NCBI RefSeq assembly: GCF_027853335.1
Contig: NZ_JAFEUS010000002.1
Span: 2,154,514 to 2,218,513 of the forward strand
Origin: Leucobacter sp. UCMA 4100
Lineage (GTDB): Bacteria; Actinomycetota; Actinomycetes; Actinomycetales; Microbacteriaceae
Direction of reading: 5' to 3'
Length of the DNA: 64,000 nt
The position numbers were made by a program, and so were the translations under genes. How positions within the stretch are numbered: the stretch's first letter is position 1; each line of letters begins with the position of its first letter. The notes beneath the pieces are model-generated. The model was not told the DNA's origin. It saw only the letters and a list, made by a program, of their open reading frames with translations, and searched no databases. Shown in pieces: positions 24,043 to 33,248 of this stretch.

Positions 24043-25257
24043 GTGTCGAAGATCACAGTAAAGGGAACCGTAGTCGAGCTTGACGGCGACGAGATGACCC
24101 GCATCATTTGGCAGTTCATTAAAGACCGCCTTATTCACCCTTACCTCGATATCAACCTCGATTACTACGACCTCGGTATCGAGCACCGCGATGAGACCAA
24201 TGACCAGGTCACCATTGACGCGGCGAACGCTATCAAGAAGCACGGTGTCGGCGTGAAGTGCGCAACGATCACCCCAGACGAGGCTCGCGTTGAAGAGTTC
24301 GGCCTCAAGCAGATGTGGAAGAGCCCGAACGGCACCATCCGTAATATTCTCGGTGGCGTTGTGTTCCGTGAGCCGATCATCATCTCGAACATTCCCCGCC
24401 TTGTTCCCGGCTGGAACAAGCCCATCATCATCGGCCGCCACGCTCACGGCGACCAGTACAAGGCAACCGACTTCAAGGCCGGCGCTGGCAAGGTGACGAT
24501 CACTTACGAGCCAGCCGATGGCTCGGAGGCGCAGAAGTTTGACGTCGTGACCATCCCTGAGGGTGGCGGCATCATTCAGGGCCAGTACAACTTCAACGAC
24601 TCGATTCGTGACTTCGCGCGCGCATCGTTCAAGTACGGTCTTTCACGCCAGTACCCAGTGTACCTCTCGACGAAGAACACGATCCTCAAGGCGTACGATG
24701 GCCAGTTCAAGGACATTTTCCAGGAGGTCTACGACCTCGAGTTCAAGGAGCAGTTCGACGCGCTCGGCCTGACCTACGAACACCGCCTCATTGACGACAT
24801 GGTCGCATCGGCTATGAAGTGGGAGGGCGGCTACGTCTGGGCCTGCAAGAACTACGACGGTGACGTGCAGTCAGACACCGTTGCTCAGGGCTTCGGCTCG
24901 CTCGGCCTCATGACCTCAGTGCTCATGACGCCAGACGGCCAGACGGTTGAAGCAGAGGCAGCTCACGGCACCGTGACCCGTCACTACCGCCAGCACCAGC
25001 AGGGCAAGCCCACCTCGACGAACCCAATCGCGTCGATCTTCGCTTGGACCCGCGGGCTCATTCACCGCGGCAAGCTCGATGAGAACCAGGAGCTCATCGA
25101 CTTTGCGAACACGCTCGAAGATGTTGTCATCAAGAGCGTTGAGTCGGGCAAGATGACCAAGGATCTCGCCCTGCTCGTTGGTGCAGATCAGGAATGGCAG
25201 ACCACCGAAGAGTTCCTCGCAACGATCGACGAGAACCTTCAGGCACGCCTCGCTTAA
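24043..25257 (+). CDS. icd: NADP-dependent isocitrate dehydrogenase
   Basis: A 404-residue homodimer-type isocitrate dehydrogenase of the TCA cycle, converting isocitrate to 2-oxoglutarate. The N-terminus [18 protein letters not shown] and the segments [17 protein letters not shown] and [13 protein letters not shown] are diagnostic of the eukaryote-like dimeric form; length matches. The start is GTG 24043 with GGAG shortly upstream; the frame is open to 24007 but those residues are not family-like. A strong bidirectional terminator follows. Confidence 0.96.
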   Translation: MSKITVKGTVVELDGDEMTRIIWQFIKDRLIHPYLDINLDYYDLGIEHRDETNDQVTIDAANAIKKHGVGVKCATITPDEARVEEFGLKQMWKSPNGTIRNILGGVVFREPIIISNIPRLVPGWNKPIIIGRHAHGDQYKATDFKAGAGKVTITYEPADGSEAQKFDVVTIPEGGGIIQGQYNFNDSIRDFARASFKYGLSRQYPVYLSTKNTILKAYDGQFKDIFQEVYDLEFKEQFDALGLTYEHRLIDDMVASAMKWEGGYVWACKNYDGDVQSDTVAQGFGSLGLMTSVLMTPDGQTVEAEAAHGTVTRHYRQHQQGKPTSTNPIASIFAWTRGLIHRGKLDENQELIDFANTLEDVVIKSVESGKMTKDLALLVGADQEWQTTEEFLATIDENLQARLA

Positions 25258-25271
25258 CCGCGAACTCTCAT

Positions 25272-25320
25272 AACGGTTCAGGGCCGGCTTCTTCTCACGA
25301 AGAGCCGGCCCTGAATCGTT
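25272..25320. terminator. bidirectional terminator between icd and crcB
   Basis: Long GC-rich stem built on TTCAGGGCCGGCT and its complement, extended outside by AACG/CGTT, between two convergent genes. Confidence 0.8.
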
Positions 25321-25346
25321 GTAGGGGGCACTCGCTGCGGGGTTTG

Positions 25347-25727
25347 CTAGGCGATCGCCGCCGCAATGAGGCCAGCGATGCCAAGCCCTCCAAGCGTGAG
25401 CAAGACCGCCGCGACGAGTTGCCCGACGCCCGTGATGAGCGCGGGCCACCACTGCCGTTTGCTGATGAGCTCGAAGGTGCGAAGGCTTGCGGTACTGAAC
25501 GTGGTGTAGCCGCCGAGAAAACCCACGGTGAGCACGAGGCTGAGCCCTTCGGGCAGCAGCGGTGCGAGGCCGAGCACGACGCCGATCACGAGCGAGCCCG
25601 AGAGGTTCACAATGAGGAGCGCGAGCGGGGTAGCGCCCTTGCCGGGTATCGACGAGTCGAGGAGAAATCGCGCAATGGCCCCGACTCCGCCCGCAGCTGC
25701 GATCGTAGCGAGCCCCCAGACACTCAT
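25347..25727 (-). CDS. crcB1: fluoride channel subunit CrcB/Fluc (first copy)
   Basis: A 126-residue, four-helix fluoride exporter subunit. Family motifs are GGVGAIARF near residue 13, IVNLSGSLVIG near 40 and VGFLGGYTTFSTASLRTFE near 68, which contains the conserved phenylalanine box. Its ATG overlaps the stop of the second crcB copy (ATGA). Paired crcB genes typically make heterodimeric channels in Gram-positive bacteria. It is the last gene of a minus-strand operon. Confidence 0.93.
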   Translation of the reverse strand: MSVWGLATIAAAGGVGAIARFLLDSSIPGKGATPLALLIVNLSGSLVIGVVLGLAPLLPEGLSLVLTVGFLGGYTTFSTASLRTFELISKRQWWPALITGVGQLVAAVLLTLGGLGIAGLIAAAIA

Positions 25728-26128
25728 GATGCGACTTTCTTGCCGGTCATGACGGTGCCGAGCGCGAGGCCCAGGCCTGAAGCGATAAGCCCGCCGAAGA
25801 GCGTGGCAGCAAGGTAGCCGATGGAGGCGACGGGGGAGACCTGAGCGCCAATCGTTAACGCTTGCACGCTCAGTGCGCTGTACGAGGTGAACCCTCCCAG
25901 AAGTCCGACGCCGAAGAACGCTTGCAGGTGAGCTGCGCCGGGCGAGAACCGGGGTTTGAGTAGCGCCGTGAGCATTCCGAGCAGCAGGGCGCCACTGAGA
26001 TTCACTGCCAGCAGGGCAACTGGCTCGTGCGCGTCGAAGTCTATCGTGATGACGGCGCGGGCGAGGGTCCCGAGCGCTCCGCCGAGGCCCACGAGCGCCA
26101 CCTTTGTGCCGGTGATGGTGCGGCTCAA
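25724..26128 (-). CDS. crcB2: fluoride channel subunit CrcB/Fluc (second copy)
   Basis: A 134-residue four-helix subunit with GGALGTLAR, AVNLSGALLLG and VGLLGGFTSYSALSVQA. The last motif departs from the usual TTFST, with Ser and Tyr in place of Thr and Phe, so this subunit may carry a different half of the pore. The start codon is TTG 26128, which overlaps the TGA of the upstream GGDEF-EAL gene (TTGA), so translation is probably coupled. Confidence 0.9.
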   Translation of the reverse strand: MSRTITGTKVALVGLGGALGTLARAVITIDFDAHEPVALLAVNLSGALLLGMLTALLKPRFSPGAAHLQAFFGVGLLGGFTSYSALSVQALTIGAQVSPVASIGYLAATLFGGLIASGLGLALGTVMTGKKVAS

Positions 26129-27870
26129 GACTCAGCAGCCCAATCAAAACGAATGTCGGTCTCGGTGAGCAGCTCGGTGAACTGCTCGGCGTTCATTGGG
26201 CGGTTGAGGAAGAAACCCTGCGCCTGGTCGCACCCAGAGTTCATGAGAAAGCGTAGCTGTTCTTGCGTTTCAACGCCCTCGGCCAGCGCGTTGAGGCCGA
26301 GCGCATGCGCCATTGAAATCGCGGCCTGCATGAGTGCGTCTTCCTGCCGTGAGTGACCGATGCTCTGGGTAAACGACTGGTCGATTTTGAGCGTGTCGAC
26401 GTTGAAGTGCTTGAGGTAGCTGAGGCCCGAATATCCCGTGCCAAAGTCATCGATGTAGATTTTGACACCGAGCCGCCGAATGGCATCAATGGTGTGTGAG
26501 ACCTGCGCCAGATTTTCGATGAGCGAGGTCTCGGTCAGTTCGAGACTGAGCAAGAAAGGGGAGCAGCCGGTCTCTTCGAGTAGCCTCGCCACGGTGTCGG
26601 CGAAACCAGGATCGACGATCTGCTTTGCTGACACATTGACCGAGATGGGTACGGCGCCGTAAGAGTCATCGCTCCATTTCGCAACCTGGGCACAAGCGTT
26701 GCGCAGCACCCACTCGCCGATGGGTACGATGAGTCCCGATTCTTCGGCATAGGGCAAGAAGACCGAGGGAGAGACGAGACCGAGCTTTTGTGACCGCCAG
26801 CGAAGCAGCGCCTCGCAGCCCGAGAGCGAGTGCAGTCGCAGGTCATAGACGGGTTGGAAGAGAAGCTCGAGCCCCTCGCCCTCTGCGGCATGAGACAGCT
26901 GTGATTCGAACTGTCGCCGCTCCTCTTCGAGCCTGCCGTAGGCCTGCGAGTACCGTGATACGCGCCCGCCCGAGGTCTCTTTGGCTTGCTGCAGGGCGAG
27001 CATCGCTGCCGAGACCAGGTCGTTTGCGCCGTCACCGTCGTGGGGGTAAAAACTGAGGCCGGCCGAGGCGCTGACGGTGACGGGAACACCGTCGATGAGC
27101 GCCTCTTCTGAGAGCGCATCGACGATCTCCTGTGCGAGGTCGTGCACCCAGTGCTCTGACGAGTACTCGGTCAGTACCATGAACTCGTCTTCGCCGTGGC
27201 GGCAGGTGGGGCGCTTACTCCCGACAATGCGCAAAATGGTTTCAGCGCTGTGGTGCAGTACCCGGTCGCCAAATGCGTGCCCAAACTGCTCGTTGAGTCT
27301 CGAAAAACGATCAAAGTCGATGACGATGAGCGCGAAGGGTGCGTTTTCGCCTGAACTGCGCAGTCGGTGTTCGATGGTCGCGAACATCGCCGAGCGGTTC
27401 ATGAGGCCGGTGACGGGGTCATGCGACTCGAAGAAGTTGCGCTGATCTTCAGCGGTCTTGAGATCGGTTCTGTCGCGGTAAATGATGAGCTGGCCGTGAA
27501 ATGCACCGTGCTCATCGAGAACGGGAGTGCTCATGCCGACCATGGTGAGGCCGTTCTTGAGCGAAACGCACTGCGACCGGGTGTGAGAGTCGTTTTCTGG
27601 CGGAATCGTGTGCAAGAACGGGATGACCGATGGATCATCAACGAGCCTCGACAGGTGTTCTCGCCTGGCAACACCGGAGCCTTCAACCGTGAGTTCTGGT
27701 GGCAGGGACCACATCTCGACGAACCGCTCGTTCATGAGTATAGCTTCGCGGTTGCGGTCGAGCACGATAACACCGTCTTGAGAACTGTTCACGATTGCTC
27801 TAAGCATCGACGCCACCATCGTGTGGGGCAGTGCATCCCACTGGGGTAGGTGGGCTTGGTGAACGGTCAT
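26125..27870 (-). CDS. PAS-GGDEF-EAL protein, probable c-di-GMP phosphodiesterase
   Basis: A 581-residue protein without clear membrane segments. A PAS-like sensory domain (residues about 20-130) precedes a GGDEF domain (about 140-300) and an EAL domain (about 320-570). The GGDEF signature is degenerate, HGEDEF, with Glu replacing the second Gly, which should abolish cyclase activity. The EAL domain keeps EALLRW, LELTETSLIE, IDDFGTGYSGLSYL and AEGVETQEQL, so c-di-GMP hydrolysis is likely. Its stop overlaps the crcB2 start, and a serine hydrolase gene ends 10 bases upstream of it. No reason for the linkage with fluoride export is known to me. Confidence 0.9.
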   Translation of the reverse strand: MTVHQAHLPQWDALPHTMVASMLRAIVNSSQDGVIVLDRNREAILMNERFVEMWSLPPELTVEGSGVARREHLSRLVDDPSVIPFLHTIPPENDSHTRSQCVSLKNGLTMVGMSTPVLDEHGAFHGQLIIYRDRTDLKTAEDQRNFFESHDPVTGLMNRSAMFATIEHRLRSSGENAPFALIVIDFDRFSRLNEQFGHAFGDRVLHHSAETILRIVGSKRPTCRHGEDEFMVLTEYSSEHWVHDLAQEIVDALSEEALIDGVPVTVSASAGLSFYPHDGDGANDLVSAAMLALQQAKETSGGRVSRYSQAYGRLEEERRQFESQLSHAAEGEGLELLFQPVYDLRLHSLSGCEALLRWRSQKLGLVSPSVFLPYAEESGLIVPIGEWVLRNACAQVAKWSDDSYGAVPISVNVSAKQIVDPGFADTVARLLEETGCSPFLLSLELTETSLIENLAQVSHTIDAIRRLGVKIYIDDFGTGYSGLSYLKHFNVDTLKIDQSFTQSIGHSRQEDALMQAAISMAHALGLNALAEGVETQEQLRFLMNSGCDQAQGFFLNRPMNAEQFTELLTETDIRFDWAAES

Positions 27871-27880
27871 CAGGGTCGTG

Positions 27881-29065
27881 CTACAGGCTTGCAGCTATTT
27901 CTCTGAACACAGCAATGAGCGCTTGCTCGTCTTGCTCCGCGCCGTGATCACTGTTTTTCGCGATGACGACATTGTGCTTGCGGTTCACATAGATGTACTG
28001 GCCGTAGACGCCGAGCGCGGTCATGTCTTCGTGCTCTTCGTGGCCGCTTGGGTGCCACCACTGGGCTGCATAGCCCCACGTGTGGTTCTCGGTCTCGATG
28101 AGGTCGACCGGCGTGGTGATGCGTTCGATCCACGCTTTGGGCACGATCTGTTTGCGCCCGACTTTGCCCTTGTTGGCAACGAGGAGGCCGATCTTGAGGA
28201 AATCTCTGGTTGAAGCGTTGAGCCCCATGAAGCCCTTTTCGAGACCGTCGTCGCCATCAAGGCTCCAGGTTGCGTCATCGAGCATTCCGAGCGGATCCCA
28301 GAGTCGGCGACGCACGATATCAGCGAGGGGCTCACCCTCGACTCGGGCAACGATCATCGAAAGGAACTGCGTATCGACCGAGCGGTAGTCGCTGACCGTT
28401 CCTGGCACGGCGAAGGTGCTGCGCGAACGCATGAGGTAGTTTGCAACGTCGGTCGTGGTCATCATGCCGCCAACGCCCGAGTACGCCTTCCACTCAACGT
28501 ATTCTTCGGGAAGGTCGATGCCCGAGCGCATGTCGAGCAGGTGCCCTACGGTGATGGCGTCGAATGGGCCGCCGGTTTGATACTCGGGCATCACCTCGAC
28601 AAGACGGGTGTCTTCTGTGAGCTTCTTTTCGCCGATGAGTTGGCCTGTGATGAGGCTCACGACCGACTTCGCTACCGACCATGACGACTGAGGGGTAGCC
28701 ACGGTGTAGCCGTCTCGGCACCACTCGTGAACAACGACACCGTCTTTGGCGACCATGAAGGTATTCGTCTCGGTTTCGCGAAGTACCTGGTTGAGGCCCT
28801 GGTGTGTCCCGCGCCATTCAACGACTCGGTCAAGCGGCGTGAGGTTCTTTGGAGTCTCGGTTGGGTTGTCTGCCCTGCGGAGCCTTCTCAGTGCAAAAAG
28901 TGGGCCAACGAGTGAGTTCGGCGTTGCCAAGTATTTCGCAAGGAACACGGGGCTTTGGAAGCTATTCTTTTTGGCGTATAAAGCCAAAGCGCCGACGCTG
29001 GCGCCCACCGCTGTCGCGGTGCCGAAGAGGAACTTGCCGAGTGTGCCTTGATCGTTCTTGCCCAT
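27881..29065 (-). CDS. serine hydrolase, beta-lactamase/class C family
   Basis: A 394-residue protein with an N-terminal hydrophobic segment (residues about 12-30) and a beta-lactamase-like domain. The catalytic SxxK is SVAK in SSWSVAKSVVSLITG; the Tyr-containing motif is probably VSDYRSVD, and the C-terminal GYAAQWW segment is typical. The natural substrate is unknown; family members include esterases, peptidases and 6-aminohexanoate hydrolases. It heads an operon with the GGDEF-EAL and crcB genes. The ATG follows TAGTCT by 6 bases without a ribosome binding site. Confidence 0.88.
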   Translation of the reverse strand: MGKNDQGTLGKFLFGTATAVGASVGALALYAKKNSFQSPVFLAKYLATPNSLVGPLFALRRLRRADNPTETPKNLTPLDRVVEWRGTHQGLNQVLRETETNTFMVAKDGVVVHEWCRDGYTVATPQSSWSVAKSVVSLITGQLIGEKKLTEDTRLVEVMPEYQTGGPFDAITVGHLLDMRSGIDLPEEYVEWKAYSGVGGMMTTTDVANYLMRSRSTFAVPGTVSDYRSVDTQFLSMIVARVEGEPLADIVRRRLWDPLGMLDDATWSLDGDDGLEKGFMGLNASTRDFLKIGLLVANKGKVGRKQIVPKAWIERITTPVDLIETENHTWGYAAQWWHPSGHEEHEDMTALGVYGQYIYVNRKHNVVIAKNSDHGAEQDEQALIAVFREIAASL

Positions 29066-29441
29066 ATCGAAAGACTACCCTTTTGCGCCTTGCTCTGCAC
29101 TGTGTATTGGCCAAATGTGGCCGTTCGCGTTCTCTGAAAGCGGTGATATCGACTCACCCCGCGCAAGAAAAACGAGAAAATACTCTCTCGCAATGACGGC
29201 AGCGTCGCTTGGGTTCGTTGATCATGGCGCAATTGCGGTGTTCTCGGCACGTGTCTTGAAGGCCATAGACCATGGTTTAAAAACCGTGAGGAATCGCTGG
29301 TCGCCATGCTGGCAAACTCACCCGGGCGGCGTGACGGGCGGTCCTTTTATGGCAGAACTAATGAAGCTTGCGCAGGAGGATTGGTGCCTGTTCGTTGTGT
29401 AGCGTTGCGCCGCAAATGTTCGAGGCGCAAGATGCGAAGGG
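29066..29441. other. 376-bp intergenic region
   Basis: Apart from the serine hydrolase promoter at its left edge I see no gene, RNA or repeat. Base composition is less GC-rich than the neighbouring genes. A plus-strand frame at 29058-29402 has no family features. Confidence 0.6.
29072..29077 (-). promoter_or_regulatory. candidate -10 box, leaderless promoter of the serine hydrolase operon
   Basis: TAGTCT on the minus strand, 6 bases before the ATG at 29065. The same hexamer stands before hutG and the N-formylglutamate amidohydrolase gene. Confidence 0.45.
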
Positions 29442-30035
29442 TTAGCTCGCTTGCTCTTCTGCGTTGTCCCACCACACGGGAAGAACGTAGTCAGTGAGCT
29501 GGAGAGCGAGGTTGATATCTCGGGGCGCTGGGAGGGCAAGCCACTGTGAAAACACCCTGACGAGTGCGTCGGTGAGCGCGCGAATGGTGATCCGGGTGAA
29601 CGTCTCGTCGTCGAGCTCGGTCATGTTTACCGGGAGTGAGATGACCTGGGCGTTGCACAGTGACACCAGAACAGAAGCGAGGTGTGAAGAGAGTGCCTCG
29701 GTCACAACAACTCCCGAGCTGTCGTTCATTCTGCGGTAGAGCTCTTCTCTCGTTTCGAAGTAGTCGAGAAGCTCAACGATCGCATCATGCTGCGAGAACG
29801 GCTCTTGCCCAATCGCCTCGGTGTCGCCATGCAGGCGTGAGAGCTCGGCGGTGACCGCTTGCCTGAGGAGCTGCTCTGGTGAGTCAGCGTGCTCGTAGAC
29901 GGTAGAGCGGTGTACCCCCGCAACTCGAGCGAGCTGGGTAACCGAGATGGTGTCCGGGCGCTGAGAGGCGGCGAGCGAGAGAATCGCTTCGTGCAACCGC
30001 CCCTGAGAGCGAAGAAAACGTGGGTCAATGTTCAC
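29442..30035 (-). CDS. TetR family transcriptional regulator
   Basis: A 197-residue regulator with an N-terminal helix-turn-helix (ISVTQLARVAGVHRSTVYEHADSPEQLL, residues about 30-57) and a divergent C-terminal ligand domain. The start is GTG 30035, preceded by AATAAT at 7 bases and by a possible AAGG. The target cannot be identified; the DUF4192 gene lies just upstream on the same strand. Confidence 0.85.
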   Translation of the reverse strand: MNIDPRFLRSQGRLHEAILSLAASQRPDTISVTQLARVAGVHRSTVYEHADSPEQLLRQAVTAELSRLHGDTEAIGQEPFSQHDAIVELLDYFETREELYRRMNDSSGVVVTEALSSHLASVLVSLCNAQVISLPVNMTELDDETFTRITIRALTDALVRVFSQWLALPAPRDINLALQLTDYVLPVWWDNAEEQAS

Positions 30036-30088
30036 CCACCTTATTATTCCGGCAGTTCATGAATGGAACCTGTTTGTACATTTGTCGC

Positions 30089-31231
30089 TTAGCGCGTGTC
30101 GTCAGAAAAAGCCCAGAGCGGAGGGCCCGATTCGCAGAGTTCTTGAACGATCGTCACTGATGCCTGATGGGGGTCGATCCCAGCTGCTTCTCGCAGCAGC
30201 GTGATGGCCGGGGTCGTCATTCCGCCCATCCACCACGCCCATGCGGCGAGAGCAAGCACTCCCGGGCGCAATGCGTCGGGGGTGTGGGCTGCGACCTCGG
30301 TGAGTGTTTGCACTGTCGCTCGAAGCTGTGAGGGCTCAAGCCGTTCGCTCGAAAAGAGTTTCAGACGTTTCACGACGGTTGGGCGTGTTGTTTTCGCGTC
30401 GTCTTGAACGAACTCAAGGAAGGTTTGCGCGAGGTCATCGTCGACGGTGAGCGGCTCCCCAACACCACCGGCAGCGATGAGGAGCACCGGTGTGAGCCAG
30501 GTCTCGAGCTCGGAGCGTGTGTGAACGAACGAGGCAGTTTCTTGTGCGGTGCCGGGGCTCAGGCCCTCTGAGAGTGCCTGATGGCACTGTTGAAGCATGG
30601 CCTGCATGTGGTCGGCCGTGAGCGCCTTTGGTGGCACCGTCTCAGCGCGGGCTAAGGCCTGCCGCAATGCGCTCGCGAGCTTTGGCTGAGGGTGGGGGAG
30701 GCTACCGAGTTCTCTGAGTGGTTCTGGGGGTGAAAATCCCGTGAGGCCCTTGCGCTTAACGAACTGTGAGTGTGCAATCTCGGAGAGCGGGTTGCCGCCG
30801 CTGCTTGCTTCGGAAGACCGGTAGACGGCCCAGCCATCGCTTGCCACACATGCGAGCTCACGTACCGGGGTTCCGTGCATTTCGAGGGCCCTTTCGAGCC
30901 ACATTGCCAGTAGCGCGTGAGGCGCCCCCGGTTGATTTGCGAAAGAATCGGAGCAATATGCGACTAGAGCCACGGCGCTGACCCATGGATGCTGTTCGAT
31001 GAGTTCAAGCATGGCTCGGTCAAGCTGCGTCGACTCGAGCGGAACATCGGCTTGAGGCAAGTCGAAACGTGCCGCACTCTTGGCCTGTGAGCCTTCGAAG
31101 AGTGTAAGCACGATGCTGTCTTCTGGAACGTAGCCGAGCAATACGGGAAGAGAAGCGAGAAAATCTGCCGGGCTTTCGCATCGAACAACGGTTGGGGCGG
31201 GCGATGACTCTGAGCGTGAAGGTGTGTTCAT
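30089..31231 (-). CDS. DUF4192 domain-containing protein
   Basis: A 380-residue protein that opens, after a short Ser/Pro-rich tail, with the DUF4192 signature CESPADFLASLPVLLGYVPEDSIVLTLF. The family is common in actinobacteria and has no established function. No signal peptide or transmembrane segment is evident, so it is likely cytoplasmic. It is divergent from the ABC exporter genes across a 283-bp gap in which I see only a candidate -10 (TACACT, 31456-31461). Confidence 0.85.
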   Translation of the reverse strand: MNTPSRSESSPAPTVVRCESPADFLASLPVLLGYVPEDSIVLTLFEGSQAKSAARFDLPQADVPLESTQLDRAMLELIEQHPWVSAVALVAYCSDSFANQPGAPHALLAMWLERALEMHGTPVRELACVASDGWAVYRSSEASSGGNPLSEIAHSQFVKRKGLTGFSPPEPLRELGSLPHPQPKLASALRQALARAETVPPKALTADHMQAMLQQCHQALSEGLSPGTAQETASFVHTRSELETWLTPVLLIAAGGVGEPLTVDDDLAQTFLEFVQDDAKTTRPTVVKRLKLFSSERLEPSQLRATVQTLTEVAAHTPDALRPGVLALAAWAWWMGGMTTPAITLLREAAGIDPHQASVTIVQELCESGPPLWAFSDDTR

Positions 31232-31514
31232 GCGTTCAAGCTTGTTGGTCGGGAGCGTCCCGGCCGGGGTTACTCACAAGGGAGTCCGGTGTTGGGATGC
31301 GGGGAGCAGATGTGAACGGACAATCGTTGCCCGATGATCGCCTTGATCCGCCTCACGGGTTGTCGGAATGAGCTCTGTCGCAGTAGGGGTTCCCGGAAAA
31401 AGATGCGCTGAGAGCAGAAAAGTGTGGTATGTGGAAAGAAAGTTTGAGATGATCGTACACTGAGGTTTTTCTGGTTGCTCTGCCCTTGTTCGCTTGCTAA
31501 TACAAAGGATTCCT

Positions 31515-33248
31515 TTGGCTCTTCTGACCATCCTTTTGCGCTACGCCAAACCCTATTGGAAATTTATTCTTGCTTCGGTGATTCTGCAGCTCGTGTCAGT
31601 CTTGGCCGCGCTGTGGTTGCCGAACCTCAATGCCCGCATTATTGACGAGGGCATTGCCGTCGGCGACACCGGCTTTATCTGGAGTACAGGCGGCATCATG
31701 CTGCTCGGGTCGCTGCTCCAGGTCGCTGCAGCGGTCTCGGCCGTTTACTTTGGCGCTCGTACCGCCATGGCCATTGGGCGTGATCTGCGACGCGATGTGT
31801 ATCGCAAAGTCACCGACCTGTCGACACTCGAAGCGACGAGCTTCGGTGCCGGCACCCTCATTACGAGGGGCACCAATGACGTGCAGCAGGTGCAAATGCT
31901 TGCGCTGATGACGCTGAACTTCATGGTTTCAGCCCCGATCATGGCGGTCGGCGGTGTCATTATGGCGCTGCAAGAAGACGCCGGGTTGTCGTGGCTCGTC
32001 TGGCTCGCCGTCATTGCCCTCGCGGCCATTGTGAGCGTGCTCGTCTCTTTTCTCGTGCCGCTGTTTCGCACAATGCAAGACAAGATCGACCGCATCAACG
32101 GTGTGCTCAGGGAGCAGATCATGGGTATTCGTGTCGTGCGCGCTTTCGTGCGAGAGCCCTTTGAAACTGAGCGGTATCGCAAAGCTAATGCCGATATCAC
32201 CCAGGTTTCGGTTCGGGTCGGCAACATCTTTGTGCTCATGTTTCCCGTCATCACGATCGTGCTGCACGCTGCCACCGGTGCGGTGCTGTGGTTCGGTGCG
32301 TTTAGGGTCAACGACGGCCTCATCGAGGTTGGCTCGCTGACCGCCTTCATGCAGTACCTCATCATGATTCTCACCGCCGTCATGATGGGGGTCTTCATGG
32401 TGATGATGATTCCGCGTGCCGTGGTGTGTTCTGAGCGCATCGATGAGCTTTTGCAAACCGAATCGTCGCAGAGCTTCGCAACGACCCCGAGCGTCGCAAC
32501 GCCGACTGAAGGACGTATTGAGTTCGACGACGTCTCGTTTGGGTTTCCCGGAGCAGAACTCGACGTCATTAAGCGGGCCAACTTCGTTGCAGAGGCTGGC
32601 CAGACCACCGCGATCATCGGCTCGACCGGCTCGGGTAAAACGACATTGCTCGGCCTAATGCTCCGTCTCTTTGACGCGAGCCAGGGAACCATTCGTGTCG
32701 ATGGGGCGCCCGTTGAAGCGCTCACTCAGGCGCAGCTTGCCAAGACCTTCTCGCTCGTACCGCAAAAACCATACCTTTTTGCCGGTACCGTCGCTTCGAA
32801 TCTCAGGTTTGGTCATGCGGCAGCAACCGATGAAGAGCTCTGGGCGGCGCTCGAAACCGCCCAGGCGGCCGATTTCGTGCGAGAGATGACCGACGGGCTC
32901 GACGAAAGTATCTCGCAGGGCGGCACGAATGTTTCGGGTGGCCAGCGTCAACGACTCTCGATCGCGAGAACCCTCGTGGCACAGCCAACGGTGTACCTCT
33001 TTGATGACTCATTCTCGGCGCTCGATGTTACGACTGACGCCAAACTGAGGGCAGCTCTGCCAGAGGCGACAAAGGGCGCAACCACGATTATCGTGGCTCA
33101 ACGAGTCTCGACGATTACCGAAGCCGACAAGATCATCGTGCTCGAAGACGGTGAAATTGTGGGGCAGGGAACCCACACCGAACTCTTGAAAACGAACGCT
33201 GTGTACCAAGAAATCGTGCAGTCACAGCTGGAAGCGGTTGAATCATGA
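31515..33248 (+). CDS. ABC exporter subunit with degenerate ATP site (heterodimer partner A)
   Basis: A 577-residue half-transporter with six transmembrane helices (residues 1-310) and an ATPase domain. Walker A is STGSGKTT and the signature is VSGGQRQRLS. The Walker B reads VYLFDDSFSALD, with Asp where the catalytic Glu normally follows, as in the degenerate partner of heterodimeric exporters such as TM287/288. I chose TTG 31515 because AAAGGA lies 5 bases upstream and the resulting start, MALLTILLRYAKPYW, is family-like; a TTG at 31494 is also in frame. It overlaps the next gene by 4 bases. Confidence 0.9.
   Translation: MALLTILLRYAKPYWKFILASVILQLVSVLAALWLPNLNARIIDEGIAVGDTGFIWSTGGIMLLGSLLQVAAAVSAVYFGARTAMAIGRDLRRDVYRKVTDLSTLEATSFGAGTLITRGTNDVQQVQMLALMTLNFMVSAPIMAVGGVIMALQEDAGLSWLVWLAVIALAAIVSVLVSFLVPLFRTMQDKIDRINGVLREQIMGIRVVRAFVREPFETERYRKANADITQVSVRVGNIFVLMFPVITIVLHAATGAVLWFGAFRVNDGLIEVGSLTAFMQYLIMILTAVMMGVFMVMMIPRAVVCSERIDELLQTESSQSFATTPSVATPTEGRIEFDDVSFGFPGAELDVIKRANFVAEAGQTTAIIGSTGSGKTTLLGLMLRLFDASQGTIRVDGAPVEALTQAQLAKTFSLVPQKPYLFAGTVASNLRFGHAAATDEELWAALETAQAADFVREMTDGLDESISQGGTNVSGGQRQRLSIARTLVAQPTVYLFDDSFSALDVTTDAKLRAALPEATKGATTIIVAQRVSTITEADKIIVLEDGEIVGQGTHTELLKTNAVYQEIVQSQLEAVES

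Noticed and set aside
29058-29402. A 114-codon plus-strand frame in the gap before the TetR gene
   Set aside because: No start signal or domain was seen; it overlaps the serine hydrolase promoter.
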